Shown: positions 35,260-45,555 of the stretch, one piece after another
Layout of the letters: every line of letters begins with the position of its first letter
Numbering within the stretch: position 1 is the first letter of the stretch
Assembly (NCBI GenBank): GCA_051294375.1
Contig: JBJCIZ010001671.1
Span: 17,531 to 81,530, forward strand
Direction of reading: 5' to 3'
DNA from: Paraspadella gotoi
Lineage: Eukaryota; Chaetognatha
DNA: 64,000 nucleotides
The notes under the pieces: model-generated
The model's input: only the letters and a program-made list of their open reading frames with translations
Databases searched by the model: none
What the model was told of the DNA's origin: nothing
Made by a program: the position numbers and the translations under genes

Positions 35260-35803
35260 TTAGGCCGGAACAAGTTGAAAACTAGAAGTTCTCTCAAATA
35301 AATAATGGTTAAGCGACTATTAAATAATATGAAAATGAAAATAATTTTTAATTTTTGCTTATCAATTTTTTTATAGATTCTGATAAATAAATAATAATAA
35401 TAATAGTTAGATAAAGGTTATTAATACAACTTTTAAAATTTTTTTGTTTTATTAATGAAAAATTTTTTAAAAAAATTTAGCCAATAATGATGATGATGAT
35501 GATTTTTTAAGGTTTTTTTCTATTTTTAACCAATTTATTGTCAAAATTTGAAAAAAATTATAGTACTAACTTTCATTTAACTTTTTAAGCTTTACAAGAA
35601 CCCGTTCTTAAAAAAATCAAATTTTTAAAATTTTTTTTGTCATTTGTTATATATTAATAAATATTTAAAAGCTTCAGTGCAACAACCCAATGAACTAATT
35701 CAAAAAGTTACATTGAAAATCGATTTAGTAGTAGAAGGAAAAAGAAATTTTTTTGAGAGAACTAGAAGTTATAAAAGTGTTAATTTTGGCCCGCCTTCAA
35801 GAT
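35260..35803 (+). mobile_element. 610-bp MITE-like family, second copy
   Basis: It begins ttaggccggaacaagttgaaaactagaag and ends ttttggcccgcctt, co-linear with 43,025-43,634. It is flanked by similar heptamers (ctagata/caagata), possibly a decayed target duplication. Confidence 0.65.
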
Positions 35804-35940
35804 ATATTGCATGTGATTAAACAATGTTATCGGAATATAATTTTATCAATTTTATGTATTTTGTAAGTATTTAAAGTATTTTTATTCAGTGAGTAAAATA
35901 ACAACTTTTTTATTCGCTAATTTTTATCTCGGACTCTGTC

Positions 35941-35942
35941 TG

Positions 35943-35983
<41 letters not shown>

Positions 35984-36150
35984 AATTGCAACGATCCTAT
36001 GCTCATTTTTCTGTCTCTCTCTCTCCCTCTTTCTCTCTTTGCAATTGCGACGATCCTTATGCTCATTTTTCTGCTCTCTCTCTCTCTCTCCTCTCTCTCT
36101 CCTCTCTCTCTTTCTTTGCAATTGCGACGATCCTTATGCTCATTTTTCTG

Positions 36151-36206
<56 letters not shown>

Positions 36207-36212
36207 GCAATT
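35941..36212 (+). repeat. CT-rich minisatellite with tttgcaattgcgacgatcctta units
   Basis: Four units, each a (CT)n run followed by ttgcaattgcgacgatccttatgctcatttttctg. A fifth related unit is at 34,893-34,948. Length variation is mostly in the (CT)n part. The Ser/Leu and Arg/Glu open frames on both strands are artefacts. Confidence 0.85.
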
Positions 36213-37130
36213 GCGACGATCCTTATGCTTTTAGGATTTCTGCCTGCATCATTTTTTCAACCTGCATAATTTTTTTAATTGCATCATTTCTTCACATTAA
36301 TTAATTAATTAATTAGTTATAACATTTATTAGTAATCATAAATTAGTAATCATAAATAATAAAGATTAAAGTAAATGTGACTTATGTTTTTTCCATTTAA
36401 ACTCATTTCCACTGGCACAATTCCGTCAAAACTTTATATCTAACTTCTTCACACACTTTCCTACCGCCTCACAAAATTTCATCTCAATCTATTATGGGTT
36501 AAAATAAGTAAAAAGATTGAAGTAAATGTGACTCACATTTTTTTCATTTAAACTCATTTCCTCTAGTACGTTTCCACCGAAACTTTATATCAAGCATCGT
36601 TACACATTTTTCTACCCACACAAAAAATTTGAACTCAATCTATCCATCCAATTATGATTAATTAGAGTACTTATTAGTTAAAATAAGTAAAAATATTTTA
36701 GTAAATGCGACTTATGTTTTCCACTTAAACTCATTTCCACTCACACGATTCCGTCGAAACTTTATATCCAGCTTTATCACACACTTTCCTACCCACACAC
36801 AAAATTTCATTTCAATCCAACCAGCCAATCACGAGTTATTGGGCTTTTTGCTAAGGTGGGACGGATGGACGGATTGATTGACTGATTAATTAATTATTGA
36901 TTAATTAATTGACTAATTGGTTAATTAACTGATTAATTATTTGATTTATTAATACATCCTGCATATACATTTAATATAAAAGGAAAAAGAATCATAATCA
37001 ATTAGTGAAACAGGTTTTTTGTTTTTTTCCATTTAAACTCATTTCCACTCAAAAGATTCCATCGAACACTTTTCTATCACATACAAAATTCCAGGTCAAT
37101 CGATAATTAAGTGGTAATAAGCTAACTTGG

Positions 37131-37380
37131 TCAACTTGCATAATTTAATCAACTTGCATAATTTTGTCAACTGACATAATTTGGTCTACTGACATAATTT
37201 GGTCAACTGACATAATTTGATCAATTAAGATAATTTGGTCAACCGGCATAATTTGGTCAACTGGCATAATTTTATCAACTGGCCTAATTTGGTCAACTGG
37301 CATAATTTGGTCAACAGGCATAATTTGGTCAACTTTAAGAATTTGGTCAACTGGCATAGAATTTGGTCAATCAATCAATC
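37131..37380 (-). repeat. 18-bp minisatellite (minus orientation)
   Basis: About 13 units of the same array seen at 1,372-1,660, reversed, and also read as a VDQI(M)-repeat open frame. Confidence 0.9.
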
Positions 37381-37883
37381 AATTAATCAGAGAGAGAATC
37401 TTTAAAAATTTCAAATAAATGTGTCTTTTGGTTTTCTAATTTGAACTCTTTTCCACTTCTACGATTCCATCAAAAAATTTCTATCCAGCTTTATCACATA
37501 CTTTCCTACCCACACACAAAATTCAATTTCGATTTATCTATCCAATTTTTAATAAACATGACATAAATATGACTTTTATTTTTTCCATTTTAACTCATTT
37601 TCCACTCGCACGATTCCATCGAAACTTTATATCAGCTCAATCACACACTTTCCTACCGTCATACAAAATTTCAAGTCAATTGCCCTATCACTCATGAGCA
37701 ATTGGCGTTCAAATAGTGAAATATATTTTTTTGTTTTTTCCATTTAAACCAATTTCCACTCGCACGATTCCCTCGAAACTTCATATCCACCTCAATCACA
37801 CAGTTTCCTACCCACACACAAAATTTCATACCAATCCATCCATCCAATCACGAGTAATTGGAGTTTTTTGCTAAGGTGGGCCG

Positions 37884-37945
37884 AACGGACAGTAACAGAC
37901 AGACTGACAGACAGACAGACAGACAGACAGACGGACGGACGGACA
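37884..37945 (-). repeat. (GACA)n/(GACG)n microsatellite
   Basis: Tetranucleotide run at the position equivalent to the (GTCC)n of copy 1. Confidence 0.9.
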
Positions 37946-38092
37946 TACATCGTTTTTTTTTTGCATAATTAATCATTTTTCGATGTTCTGACATGATTTA
38001 AGTCTGTGCCCGACAATATTGAGGGGGCGGACCGACGGACCGACAAAGTGAGTTATAGAGTCGGGATCTGCTGATAAGCAGATCCGACTAAA

Positions 38093-39424
38093 AATATAAA
38101 GTCTACATCGAAAATATATTTCAAAATTAAATCAAGTATAGATTTAATCATTATTTTATTTAAAAAATCCTTTAAATTAATTTTACACAAAAGATTACGA
38201 TCAAAGAAAAACCGCAAAAGTACTCGATCACTTGGAAACTCTGGAGAGTTCCTTTCCGGTCAAGGTTTATCAGTCCCAAAGTCTTCTACAGACAAAAAAG
38301 AACCTAATAAAATGAGTCGTGACTCTTCATCTGGTGTAATTAAAAATTTAGGTAACTCTAAAGTACAGGTTATATAAGTTTAACTTTAAGTCTACTTCTA
38401 AGAACCTAGAAAACCCTAAAACTAAGACTAGGCTTAAGGTTAAAATTTTGATTGAAATGATAATCCTTTTTCTCCTTAATTAGGTTATAAAACTTAATTT
38501 GAAATTTGATTAACCTTTCAAGTTTAGGATTGAAAATTTGAAAATTTGATTAATTTTCATTCTAAGGCTGGTCGTGATGTAGGTCAGTGGATCCTAGGAG
38601 CTTCCCTACAACGCCCTGATTCGAACATAATCGAATGGAGGGGGTGTATCGGCGGTGGCGAGCGTCGCCGTAGGGGCAGACGGCTAAACGTCCGACGATA
38701 AGGACTGAAAATATCTTGGTTCAAGTTTCCCAAATTCGCAATCGGGAGTCGCGACGACGGATAATTGAAGAAGAGGAAAAAGGTTGGCCGAGGCAATCTG
38801 GGTTATTTTAGATAACATTTGATTTGGAATTTTGTAATTCTTCAGTTGCCTCAAAGATTACGACGTCGAAACGGTTTTAAGACCGTTTATTTACCTTTTA
38901 ACCAAAATTTTATTGTTATTTGGATGTTTTACAAGCAATTTGGAAATGCAAAATAAACAACTTTTGAAACCTCGAACGTCGCCATTTGTAAAATAAGTCT
39001 GAAAGCAGAGGCAACTTAAACAGGGATGCTCTCACGTTATTTATATTACAGAACTCTTAATTTTTACTTTGTTCCGCCTTAGTATATATAAATATGGCTT
39101 ACTGCGTAAATTGTAAAATTTAAAATGAATTTTTTTTATAAAGAAATGTTCATAAGTATAATGTTGTTCGTTCCTCACTTTTAGAATTTTAATTAGAGTG
39201 AAATTTATAATTTTTACTATGGTTTACTACTCACATCAGCTCTAAAGTTTGCCGTCAGTTCATGCTTGAAGTATCGAGTGAGGTATTTCTTGTAGCACTC
39301 CGTCACAGCGTATGGCTTCTTTACCTGCAAATCATCGTGACTCATTCAGTTATTTAAACTTATGGCCCAAATAATGAAAAATATCAGCGAGAATGAAAAT
39401 ATAGTATTCCCCGATCTGTCTTTT
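38093..39424. other. AT-rich DNA without recognised gene
   Basis: A 70-codon minus-strand frame (38,584-38,796) lies in a GC-richer patch at 38.57-38.80 kb. It has Pro/Arg/Ser-rich composition and no domain. Nothing else was seen. Confidence 0.4.
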
Positions 39425-39531
39425 CAAACAATTGAAACATTCTTTGAAATATTATACCACTTCATTGATAGGGAAGCCAGGTACTCTGGGAGTGAATAAA
39501 CGAGACTGTGAGAGAGTCTTAATTGAAAGCT
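39425..39531 (+). repeat. ~107-bp repeat, left copy
   Basis: 'caattgaaacattctttgaaat...ggtactctgggagtgaataaacgagactgtgagag...gattgaaagcttgc'. It recurs directly at 40,208-40,314. Its last ~45 bp recur inverted at about 40,690-40,745. Confidence 0.7.
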
Positions 39532-39589
39532 TGCTGGTGAAGAGACAGTAAGGATTGTTGTGAGTTAGTGACAGAACCGTTCAATATAA

Positions 39590-39745
39590 GCAGTCCCTGA
39601 GCTTCGGATCAGGCTGTAACACCATGTTACAGGCGGGTTAAGCGCCCCGTCCCTCTTAACTGCTAGGCGGCCACCGAGCTAGAACCCCAGACCCTTGGGT
39701 TGGGAGGCGAATGACTTGCCTCCGGCACCAATGGCCACTGATGAA
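39590..39745 (-). mobile_element. tRNA-derived SINE (tRNA-like head on minus strand)
   Basis: Read on the minus strand, tggccattggtgccgg (A-box-like, about 39,736-39,721), ttcgcctcccaaccca (anticodon-arm region) and gggttctagctc (B-box-like, about 39,690-39,676) occur in the order and spacing of a tRNA. The head is followed by a non-tRNA body (cggtggccgcctagcagttaagagg...). The B box departs from GGTTCGANTCC, so a functional tRNA is unlikely. SINE end points are not defined. Confidence 0.5.
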
Positions 39746-39898
39746 CGGTTGGTGGATTTTAGTACCTGCTAGTGGTATATAGTGCCTGAATCTAGATTCA
39801 GATTTTCAAAAAACTTTCAAAATATGATCAGAAATGGTTCTGATCATATTTTGAAATTGGAAATTAGATTCACAGCCGGTAGATCAAGTATGCTTAAA

Positions 39899-41816
39899 AG
39901 GTTAGTAATAAAAATCGAGTGACTCGAATATGCAAATGAGATTAATGCGTCATCGTAAGGTTGAATATAAGGCAAAAGAGAGCATAAACATTTTAATAAT
40001 AACTATTTTTTTAAAAAACAATTAATAAATATGTTTTAATTTGTTTTGATAGTTCTGTATAATAAAAAATATTCATAAAAGCTAATTAATTTAGTTAATC
40101 AAATTGGTTAAACAATTATTTCTTTTTTAATTTTAAGAAAATATTTTAAAAAATATATCTTTTTTAATAAGGAATCAATTGGTGCAAGAAAATTATATTA
40201 TTACAATACAATTGAAACATTCTTTGAAACATTATACCACCTCATCGATAGGGAAGCCAGGTACTCTGGGAGTGAATAAAAGAGACTGTGAGAGTCTTGA
40301 TTGAAAGCTTGCAGGGACCTGCTATGTTATTATCTTAAACCACCAAAGCCTGTCTAAAGTCAGGGGCAAGATAGCCTATTTATTAAATCAATGGATAATT
40401 TTTATATTTGTTGTACCAATTTCATATTATAAACACTTTTAATAGGGAAAAGTCCTTTACTCTTTTTGACGGAAACTAATTTCTTCTTTTTCGATTTTTG
40501 TACCAATCGACTGTCAACTTATAACTTACGAACATTTTGCTCGATTTTAATGGGACTTGTACCAATCGCTTTATCGTTCAATAAGCTTTATTTTATGTAT
40601 TTATATCCTTATAAAATTCAGCCATCCAATACGGTTTTTTTCGATGTGAAAAAGTGGGTTTTTTTTGCGCCGTAGTGTACAAGATAATGACAGTTCCTTG
40701 CAAGCATTCAATCAAGACTTTCACAAACTCGTTTATTCATTCCCACAATATAATTTTGACATAATTGTATTTGCAAGTACAAAAAGTATATTTTTTTGCC
40801 AAATATTTTGACTTATTTTTTAAGTTATTATTAGTGGTAAAAGATTTAACAAGAATAAAAGTTTTTTCTGGAAACAAATAAGAAATATAGAGAGAAACTA
40901 AGAGAGAGGGAGAGAGAAAGAGAGAGAAAGACACAGATTGAGCCAAAAGTATAATTTTTAGATATCGGCTTTATAATAGTGTAAAGCAATAAAAATTAGA
41001 ATTTGATAAAACTGAATCTCACCCATGACAAATGAAAGATTTACCCTTACTTTTTTATTAACCTCCAAGTGGCCCTTAAATTAAAAATTTTAAATAATAT
41101 TAAATTTTTTACTGTCATATTTTATTAGCTCAAATGAAATGATAATGCTCACTCTTTTCCTAATAATGTATAAAAACAAAATTAGGTACCTTCTTGTTTA
41201 CATAAAAGTATTTTTTTTGTTCTAGAAAGAATAAACATTTTTATCTTTTTTGCAGGTAAGCCAAAGACCGCATGTTCCTTTTTTTCAACTCTGTCGTCTT
41301 TTTTAAAGCAAACAAACAAAGATAATAAATATGACAAAGATGGATAGAATCACAAAAACAATCATAAATTCTTTTTACTATTACTCTTACTCTGAAGTTA
41401 ATTGAAAAGAGCGCTGGAAAGGAAAGCATCTGAAGAATCCTTGCTATTAAAGTATTTTGATATGATTCAAGTAAACAGTACCAAAATGGTTGTGAGCAAA
41501 ACAAAAAACTGATTGAACTGTATCTCTCTCTGTCTCAATAGCTTTTTGTTATTGCTTCACTGTCTTACTATCTTTCAAGATTTAGTTACAAGAAACCTTT
41601 ATTGCAATAGTATTTTCATATGCTTTTTACTGCATAATATTATTTTTTTTATCCTATCTTCTGATCAAACTATATATACTTGCTTTTTAATTTGATTTTA
41701 TTATATTTATTGAAATTTTTATAAAAGATTAATAAGTTTTTATTAAATTATAATATTACTGTGAAACGTTAATCTCATTTGCATATTGGAGTAACCCGAT
41801 TTTTATTACGAACCTT
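39899..41816. mobile_element. Non-coding element with ~47-bp TIRs
   Basis: The left end ggttagtaataaaaatcgag...atatgcaaatgagattaa (39,899-39,946) matches the reverse complement of 41,767-41,816 (ttaatctcatttgcatat...cgatttttattacgaacc). The 1.9-kb interior has only short frames (69, 69, 87 and 60 codons) without domains. It also contains the nested repeat with ends at 40,208-40,314 and 40,690-40,745. Class and TSD undetermined. Confidence 0.55.
40208..40745. mobile_element. Nested repeat with inverted ends
   Basis: The left end carries the 107-bp repeat (ggtactctgggagtgaataaaagagactgtgagagtcttgattgaaagcttgc). The right end holds gcaagcattcaatcaagactttcacaaactcgtttattcattccc, its diverged reverse complement. 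The small inverted-end unit lies inside the 39.9-41.8 kb element. The additional direct copy at 39,425 lies outside it. Confidence 0.45.
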
Positions 41817-42249
41817 TTGGCTTTGTAGACAAAAAATCGTTCTATCTCAAATCTCTTATTTTGGTACCAAGGTAAAATTCCCAAGGTTTTGTAAAAATAT
41901 TCTAACCCGTAGTGGAGGTGGTCGAGATAAAAATGGCGAACAAAATGAGATGAATCGATTTATTGAAATCAGAAAAGCGAATGGAATCGAATTGGCTAAT
42001 TGTACAAAGTGGCATTCATTTTTATACGGCGAGAGAGAGAAAATTTGGTTTACATTTGTAAAGTAAACAATTCTAAAAATACTTCCAAATAAGGTAACGT
42101 TTTGCGACCGGCGTTTGAACAGAGGGAGCAAAATATTTCTTAGCGGGCATTGGAATTTTTAAAGAATTCGGCCGGCGATTTTATTTACTTTCTTACTAAT
42201 AATAATAATCAGGATCTCCACTCCGTCCCATAGGAAGCTTGCCAGACTA
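41817..42249. other. Short interval, no recognised gene
   Basis: A 95-codon + frame (41,779-42,066) starts inside the TIR of the preceding element and has no domain. Remainder AT-rich. Confidence 0.4.
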
Positions 42250-42296
42250 CTAGTGAATCTGAATTTGTCTTGTTTGAGTCTGTCTAAGGTAAAGTT

Positions 42297-42298
<2 letters not shown>

Positions 42299-42349
<51 letters not shown>
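42299..42349 (+). repeat. (GA)n microsatellite
   Basis: About 50 bp of GA. The corresponding position in copy 2 (55,706-55,735) has a shorter run. Confidence 0.95.
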
Positions 42350-42352
<3 letters not shown>

Positions 42353-43018
42353 GGAAAGAGTCAGGTCAGTCCCTGTCCGGTCGATCGGTCAATCGTCGAA
42401 ACTGACCGTCTCCGTCGGTCTCGGCCTTTTCTCTTCACCCCCGCCTCGGCTCTAGGGCTCCTTAGACCTAAGCAGACCGTCTTTAAAGGCCGCGCAGGAC
42501 CGACGGTATCGTACGAATCTAGCCTATCAACCCCTTGTTCTTGTCTTCACGTTTCGGAGATGGAATTTACGATGATCTTCATATCTGAGTTCGTTCGATG
42601 ACGTCCGAGTTCCCGAGGAGCTTTTTGAGGAGTTGGAGATTTTCATTCATTCGTTCATTCATTCATTCTGGGTTATCTTGGATGGATAACCTGCCAAGTT
42701 TTTTATTCAATCCGAATCTTGAACTGTTAAGTGTTTTCTTGTCAGTTTCTTTTAATCTTATTTTAGGTTTTCTCGGTCTTATTTCTATTGTTTGTTTCTT
42801 CTTGGTTGTTCTTGTTCGGTCTGTTGTTTTTCTTGTTTTTCTATTTGTTTCTTGTTTCGTTTTTTGTCTTATTGATTTCATTAGTTTTTTTTTGTTGTCA
42901 CGTCAAGTTTTTTTTGTCTCGAGTTATTTTTATACATATTCCTTTATGTAAATGATATTATGTTTCATTCAATCTATGATATCATTCTTTCATCGATTTC
43001 TTTTTTGTTGACATTCAT

Positions 43019-43024
43019 TACTCA
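43019..43024 (+). repeat. 6-bp target duplication, left (TACTCA)
   Basis: TACTCA occurs on both sides of 43,025-43,634 and only once at the empty site in copy 2 (about 56,485-56,490, cattcat-tactca-tactgctcc). Confidence 0.9.
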
Positions 43025-43634
43025 TTAGGCCGGAACAGGTTGAAAACTAGAAGTTCTCTCAAATAAATAATGATAAAGTGACTGTTAAAGAATATGAAAA
43101 TAAAAATAATTTTAAAAAATTATCTTATTAATAAGCGCACGGAAGCATTTAAAGATTATTTTATTACTATATATAGTTAAAATTTTTTTTTGAATTTTTC
43201 AATTTTTTTTAATGGATTCTGATAGAGCTTTAAAGTTAGATAAAGGTTATTAATACAAATTTTAAAAATTTTGTTGTTTATTGATAAAAATTTTAAAAAA
43301 CTAGAAAAATTCAGCCAAATGATGATGATGATGATGATTTTTTTAACGTTTTTTCTGTTTTTAACCAATTTCTTGTCAAGATTTTGAAAAATTGTAGTAC
43401 TAACTTTCATTTAACTTTTCAAGCTCTATAGGAATCCGTTCTTAAAAACTAACTTTTTTAAAAAAATTTTTGTCATTTATTATATATTAATAAATATTTA
43501 AAAAGCTTCAGTGCAACAACCCAATGAACTAATTCAAAAAGTTGCATTGAAAATCGATTTAGTAATAGAAGGAAAAAGGAATTTTTTTGAGAGAATTAAA
43601 AGTTATAAAAAGTGTTCAATTTTGGCCCGCCTTA
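43025..43634 (+). mobile_element. 610-bp MITE-like insertion with exact empty site
   Basis: Starts ttaggccggaacagg and ends ttttggcccgcctta. The outermost ~10 bp form a weak inverted pair (ttaggccgg / taaggcggg). Copy 2 of the host repeat lacks this block precisely and has a single TACTCA, so boundaries and TSD are certain. Further copies are at 35,260-35,803 and 35,090-35,253. It contains an (ATG)n run. It crosses open frames at both ends but encodes nothing. A 6-bp TSD rules out Tc1/mariner and piggyBac; the superfamily is unknown. Confidence 0.85.
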
Positions 43635-43640
43635 TACTCA
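43635..43640 (+). repeat. 6-bp target duplication, right (TACTCA)
   Basis: Right copy of the duplication paired with 43,019-43,024. Confidence 0.9.
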
Positions 43641-43987
43641 TACTGCTCCAGAATGGGCGCATCCTCTTCTGGGCCAAGGTTCGAATTCAAGGGTTTCCTC
43701 TCCTGGCTGAGGACCGAGCATTTTTGTCTTCATGTTCTAATTTCTGGATTTTTCTTCTTGTTCTTGTTCTTTATCTTTTGTCAATTGTTTCTTCGCTCGG
43801 TTCCTCGCCGCGGATGGTCACCGTTTCACACATACGTTCCACATTTTCCCGGATATCAAGACTTTGGAAGACGGGCTCTACTGGCGCTGCGCTTCCAAAC
43901 TTTTGGATTTTATTGTTTTCTTTTATTTAGTTTCGTATCTTCGTAATTTCTTTGATGTTGAGTCGTTCAAATAGGCGTTCCAATGAT

Positions 43988-44509
43988 CTACTGTGCGCGC
44001 GCAACCCGTTCTATTTGTTCCCTTGATCTTGATCCGCCACGCCCACATCCAGGCGTGTCGAACTTTGATGGGAAATCTTTCGTCCAGTTAATAAAGATTG
44101 TGCCTCCCCTTGAGCTGGCACTGCCGCGCCCTTGGGTGGCCCACACTTTGCCAGCTCCTCTTTCCACGCTGGCATGGCCGCGCGCGGAAGGGATGGCTTG
44201 CACATTCATTCTTCCATTCTTTGCACGCGAGAATTGGCTGGTTGCCGCCGACTTTCCCTTGACGCAATGGTCGGGTTTGTTGGCGGTTTCCGACGCCGAA
44301 ATTCTCTGGCTGGTTGCCGTCGGCTTTCCCATGACCCTGAGGTCGGGTTGGCCGGCGGTTTCCGACGCCTCACTCCTCTGGCTGGTTGCCGTTGGCTTTC
44401 CCATTACCCTAAGGTCGGGTTGGCCGGCGGGTTCCGACGCCACATTCCTCTGGCTGGTTGCCGCTGACGTTCCCATGACCCTGAGGTCGGGTTGGTCGAC
44501 GGGTTCCAA
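43988..44509 (-). CDS. Hypothetical 24-residue-repeat protein (doubtful)
   Basis: A 173-codon minus-strand frame consisting of four tandem 24-residue repeats (unit with QPDLRVMGKPTATSQR) and a Gly/Arg/Ser-rich tail. The DNA repeat is exactly 72 bp per unit with no indels, so the frame is kept through the array. The + strand is also open across the same array (43,983-44,534), so openness alone is not evidence of translation. The related array at 57,114-57,400 has lost one base and is frameshifted. No homologue recognised; it could be a degenerate product of the gag-only unit or purely a minisatellite. Confidence 0.25.
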   Translation of the reverse strand: MEPVDQPDLRVMGTSAATSQRNVASEPAGQPDLRVMGKPTATSQRSEASETAGQPDLRVMGKPTATSQRISASETANKPDHCVKGKSAATSQFSRAKNGRMNVQAIPSARGHASVERGAGKVWATQGRGSASSRGGTIFINWTKDFPSKFDTPGCGRGGSRSREQIERVARAQ

Positions 44510-44525
44510 CGCCAGATGTTACATC
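44236..44525 (-). repeat. 72-bp tandem repeat (4 units)
   Basis: 'ggctggttgccg' recurs at 44,236, 44,308, 44,380 and 44,452, a period of exactly 72 bp. Units contain gacttcccatgaccctgaggtcgggttgg-like sequence. Confidence 0.95.
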
Positions 44526-44999
44526 AGATGTTGATCGTTCGCAGTTGCTCGTTCACATGGAGAATAAAAGAGACAAAGATTAGTAATCATATGTTAGACA
44601 ATCTTTTGTATCTGTTTTTTCCAGTGATTATAATTGTTTTAATATTTAAACGAATATGGATTTAAAATATATGTTGTGTAAGAGTTTAGTCTTTAACTAA
44701 ATTCTTAAGTTTTATTTGTTAATTTTAATTCTGATAAATATGCTAGTTTTATAATTTTAAATATTTCTTTGCTCTTTTTTATCTGGGTTTCTCGTTTTTT
44801 TTTTATGTTTCTGTTCAAATTTATTCATTTTTATATAATATAATATAATATTTATTGTTAGCAGTTTTAATCATCACTATTCTTACATGACCATGTATTT
44901 TTCATTAGCTTAAATAGTAAATTAGTGACGTCGGAAACGAAACAAAATGCTAATCAAACTTCATTAGGTCAGGGGCTACAAAACAATTTATTATTCAGA

Positions 45000-45304
45000 C
45001 ATTCATAGTGGGTTTCATCTCATAACATATCAGTATATGGCGACTCACCGGATCAGCCATGCAGCAGTGAGAGATGTCATGTTGTGAGGCTGTGAAAGAT
45101 TCCGTGGAGGAGAAGTCGCCACCACTTTCGCGTATGTCATGGGGTCCTGTCTCGGGGCAAATGCTGTAACATTATGCACAATAGAGTGGTGTGGCCCATC
45201 ACATACAATACAGGCATTTTTAGGCAAGTTACACTGTTTAGCCAAATGGTTCTTTTCAAGACATTTCACATACAATACAGGCATTTTTAGGCAAGTTACA
45301 CTGT
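45000..45304 (-). pseudogene. BEL-like gag C-terminus, copy 1, split by LTR insertion
   Basis: Matches the zinc-knuckle and C-terminal part of the gag at 57,857-59,365. A ~60-bp direct duplication (cacatacaatacaggcatttttaggcaagttacactgt at 45,199 and 45,267) precedes the LTR. The rest of the gene resumes at 51,092. The open piece 45,045-45,284 is a fragment only. Confidence 0.8.
45301..45304 (+). repeat. Target-site duplication CTGT, left
   Basis: CTGT borders the LTR element on both sides (45,301-45,304 and 51,088-51,091). The empty site in copy 2 (58,097-58,100) has it once, within ttacactgtttagcc. Confidence 0.9.
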
Positions 45305-45468
45305 CATCGCAGAGGAATCAAGACTCCAGAATCGAATTCGGAGCAACGGATTGATTGAAGCCCACCGGAAATACAATGGAACTTTCTCATTGGTCGAAAG
45401 ACAAATGGCATCGGCCAATGAACAAATGGTCGGGAAATTTTACCCTTACCTCTGATCCGTATGGGCCA

Positions 45469-45475
45469 TATAAAA
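45469..45475 (+). promoter_or_regulatory. TATA box of 5' LTR
   Basis: TATAAAA with a CCAAT motif ~50 bp upstream and an initiator-like ttcact ~27 bp downstream, conserved in the 3' LTR at 50,955-50,961. Confidence 0.7.
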
Positions 45476-45549
45476 GGGAACCAAATTCTGTATTGATTCA
45501 CTCTGCCTGGAAATTGACACCATCTTGTTCACTGTCTATTTTCTGAAGA

Positions 45550-45555
45550 AATAAA
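45550..45555 (+). terminator. Poly(A) signal in LTR
   Basis: AATAAA about 80 bp after the TATA box, repeated in the 3' LTR at 51,036-51,041, where it would end the transcript. Confidence 0.65.

Larger units (their letters stand above)
34679..38092 (-). mobile_element. Helentron-like element, copy 3, with nested insertions
   Basis: Read on the minus strand, it starts at 38,092 with hairpin agtcggatctgctt-atc-agcagatcccgact. The cggtccgtcggtccgcccc block, GTCC/GTCT microsatellite, ~130-bp core repeats, 18-bp minisatellite (37,380-37,131), more core repeats and AT-rich tail follow. Sequence matching the family's 3' terminus (caagtttgagcaaacaatgtcgg...) is at 34,679-34,720. The span is inflated by a CT-rich minisatellite and at least one MITE-like insertion at 35.26-35.80 kb. 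It could instead be two adjacent fragments. Confidence 0.5.

Noticed and set aside
35889-36304. Ser/Leu-rich and Arg/Glu-rich ORFs of up to 126 codons
   Set aside because: CT/GA low-complexity and minisatellite DNA is open on both strands; no coding signal.
39590-39745. Functional tRNA gene on the minus strand
   Set aside because: A and B boxes are tRNA-like, but the T-arm sequence is degenerate, the acceptor stem does not close, and a non-tRNA body follows. SINE is the better call.
42296-42951. Overlapping + strand ORFs of 101 and 117 codons
   Set aside because: The first begins in a (GA)n run, and the second is a Phe/Leu/Val-rich frame in T-rich DNA that is not kept in copy 2 at 55.7-56.4 kb.
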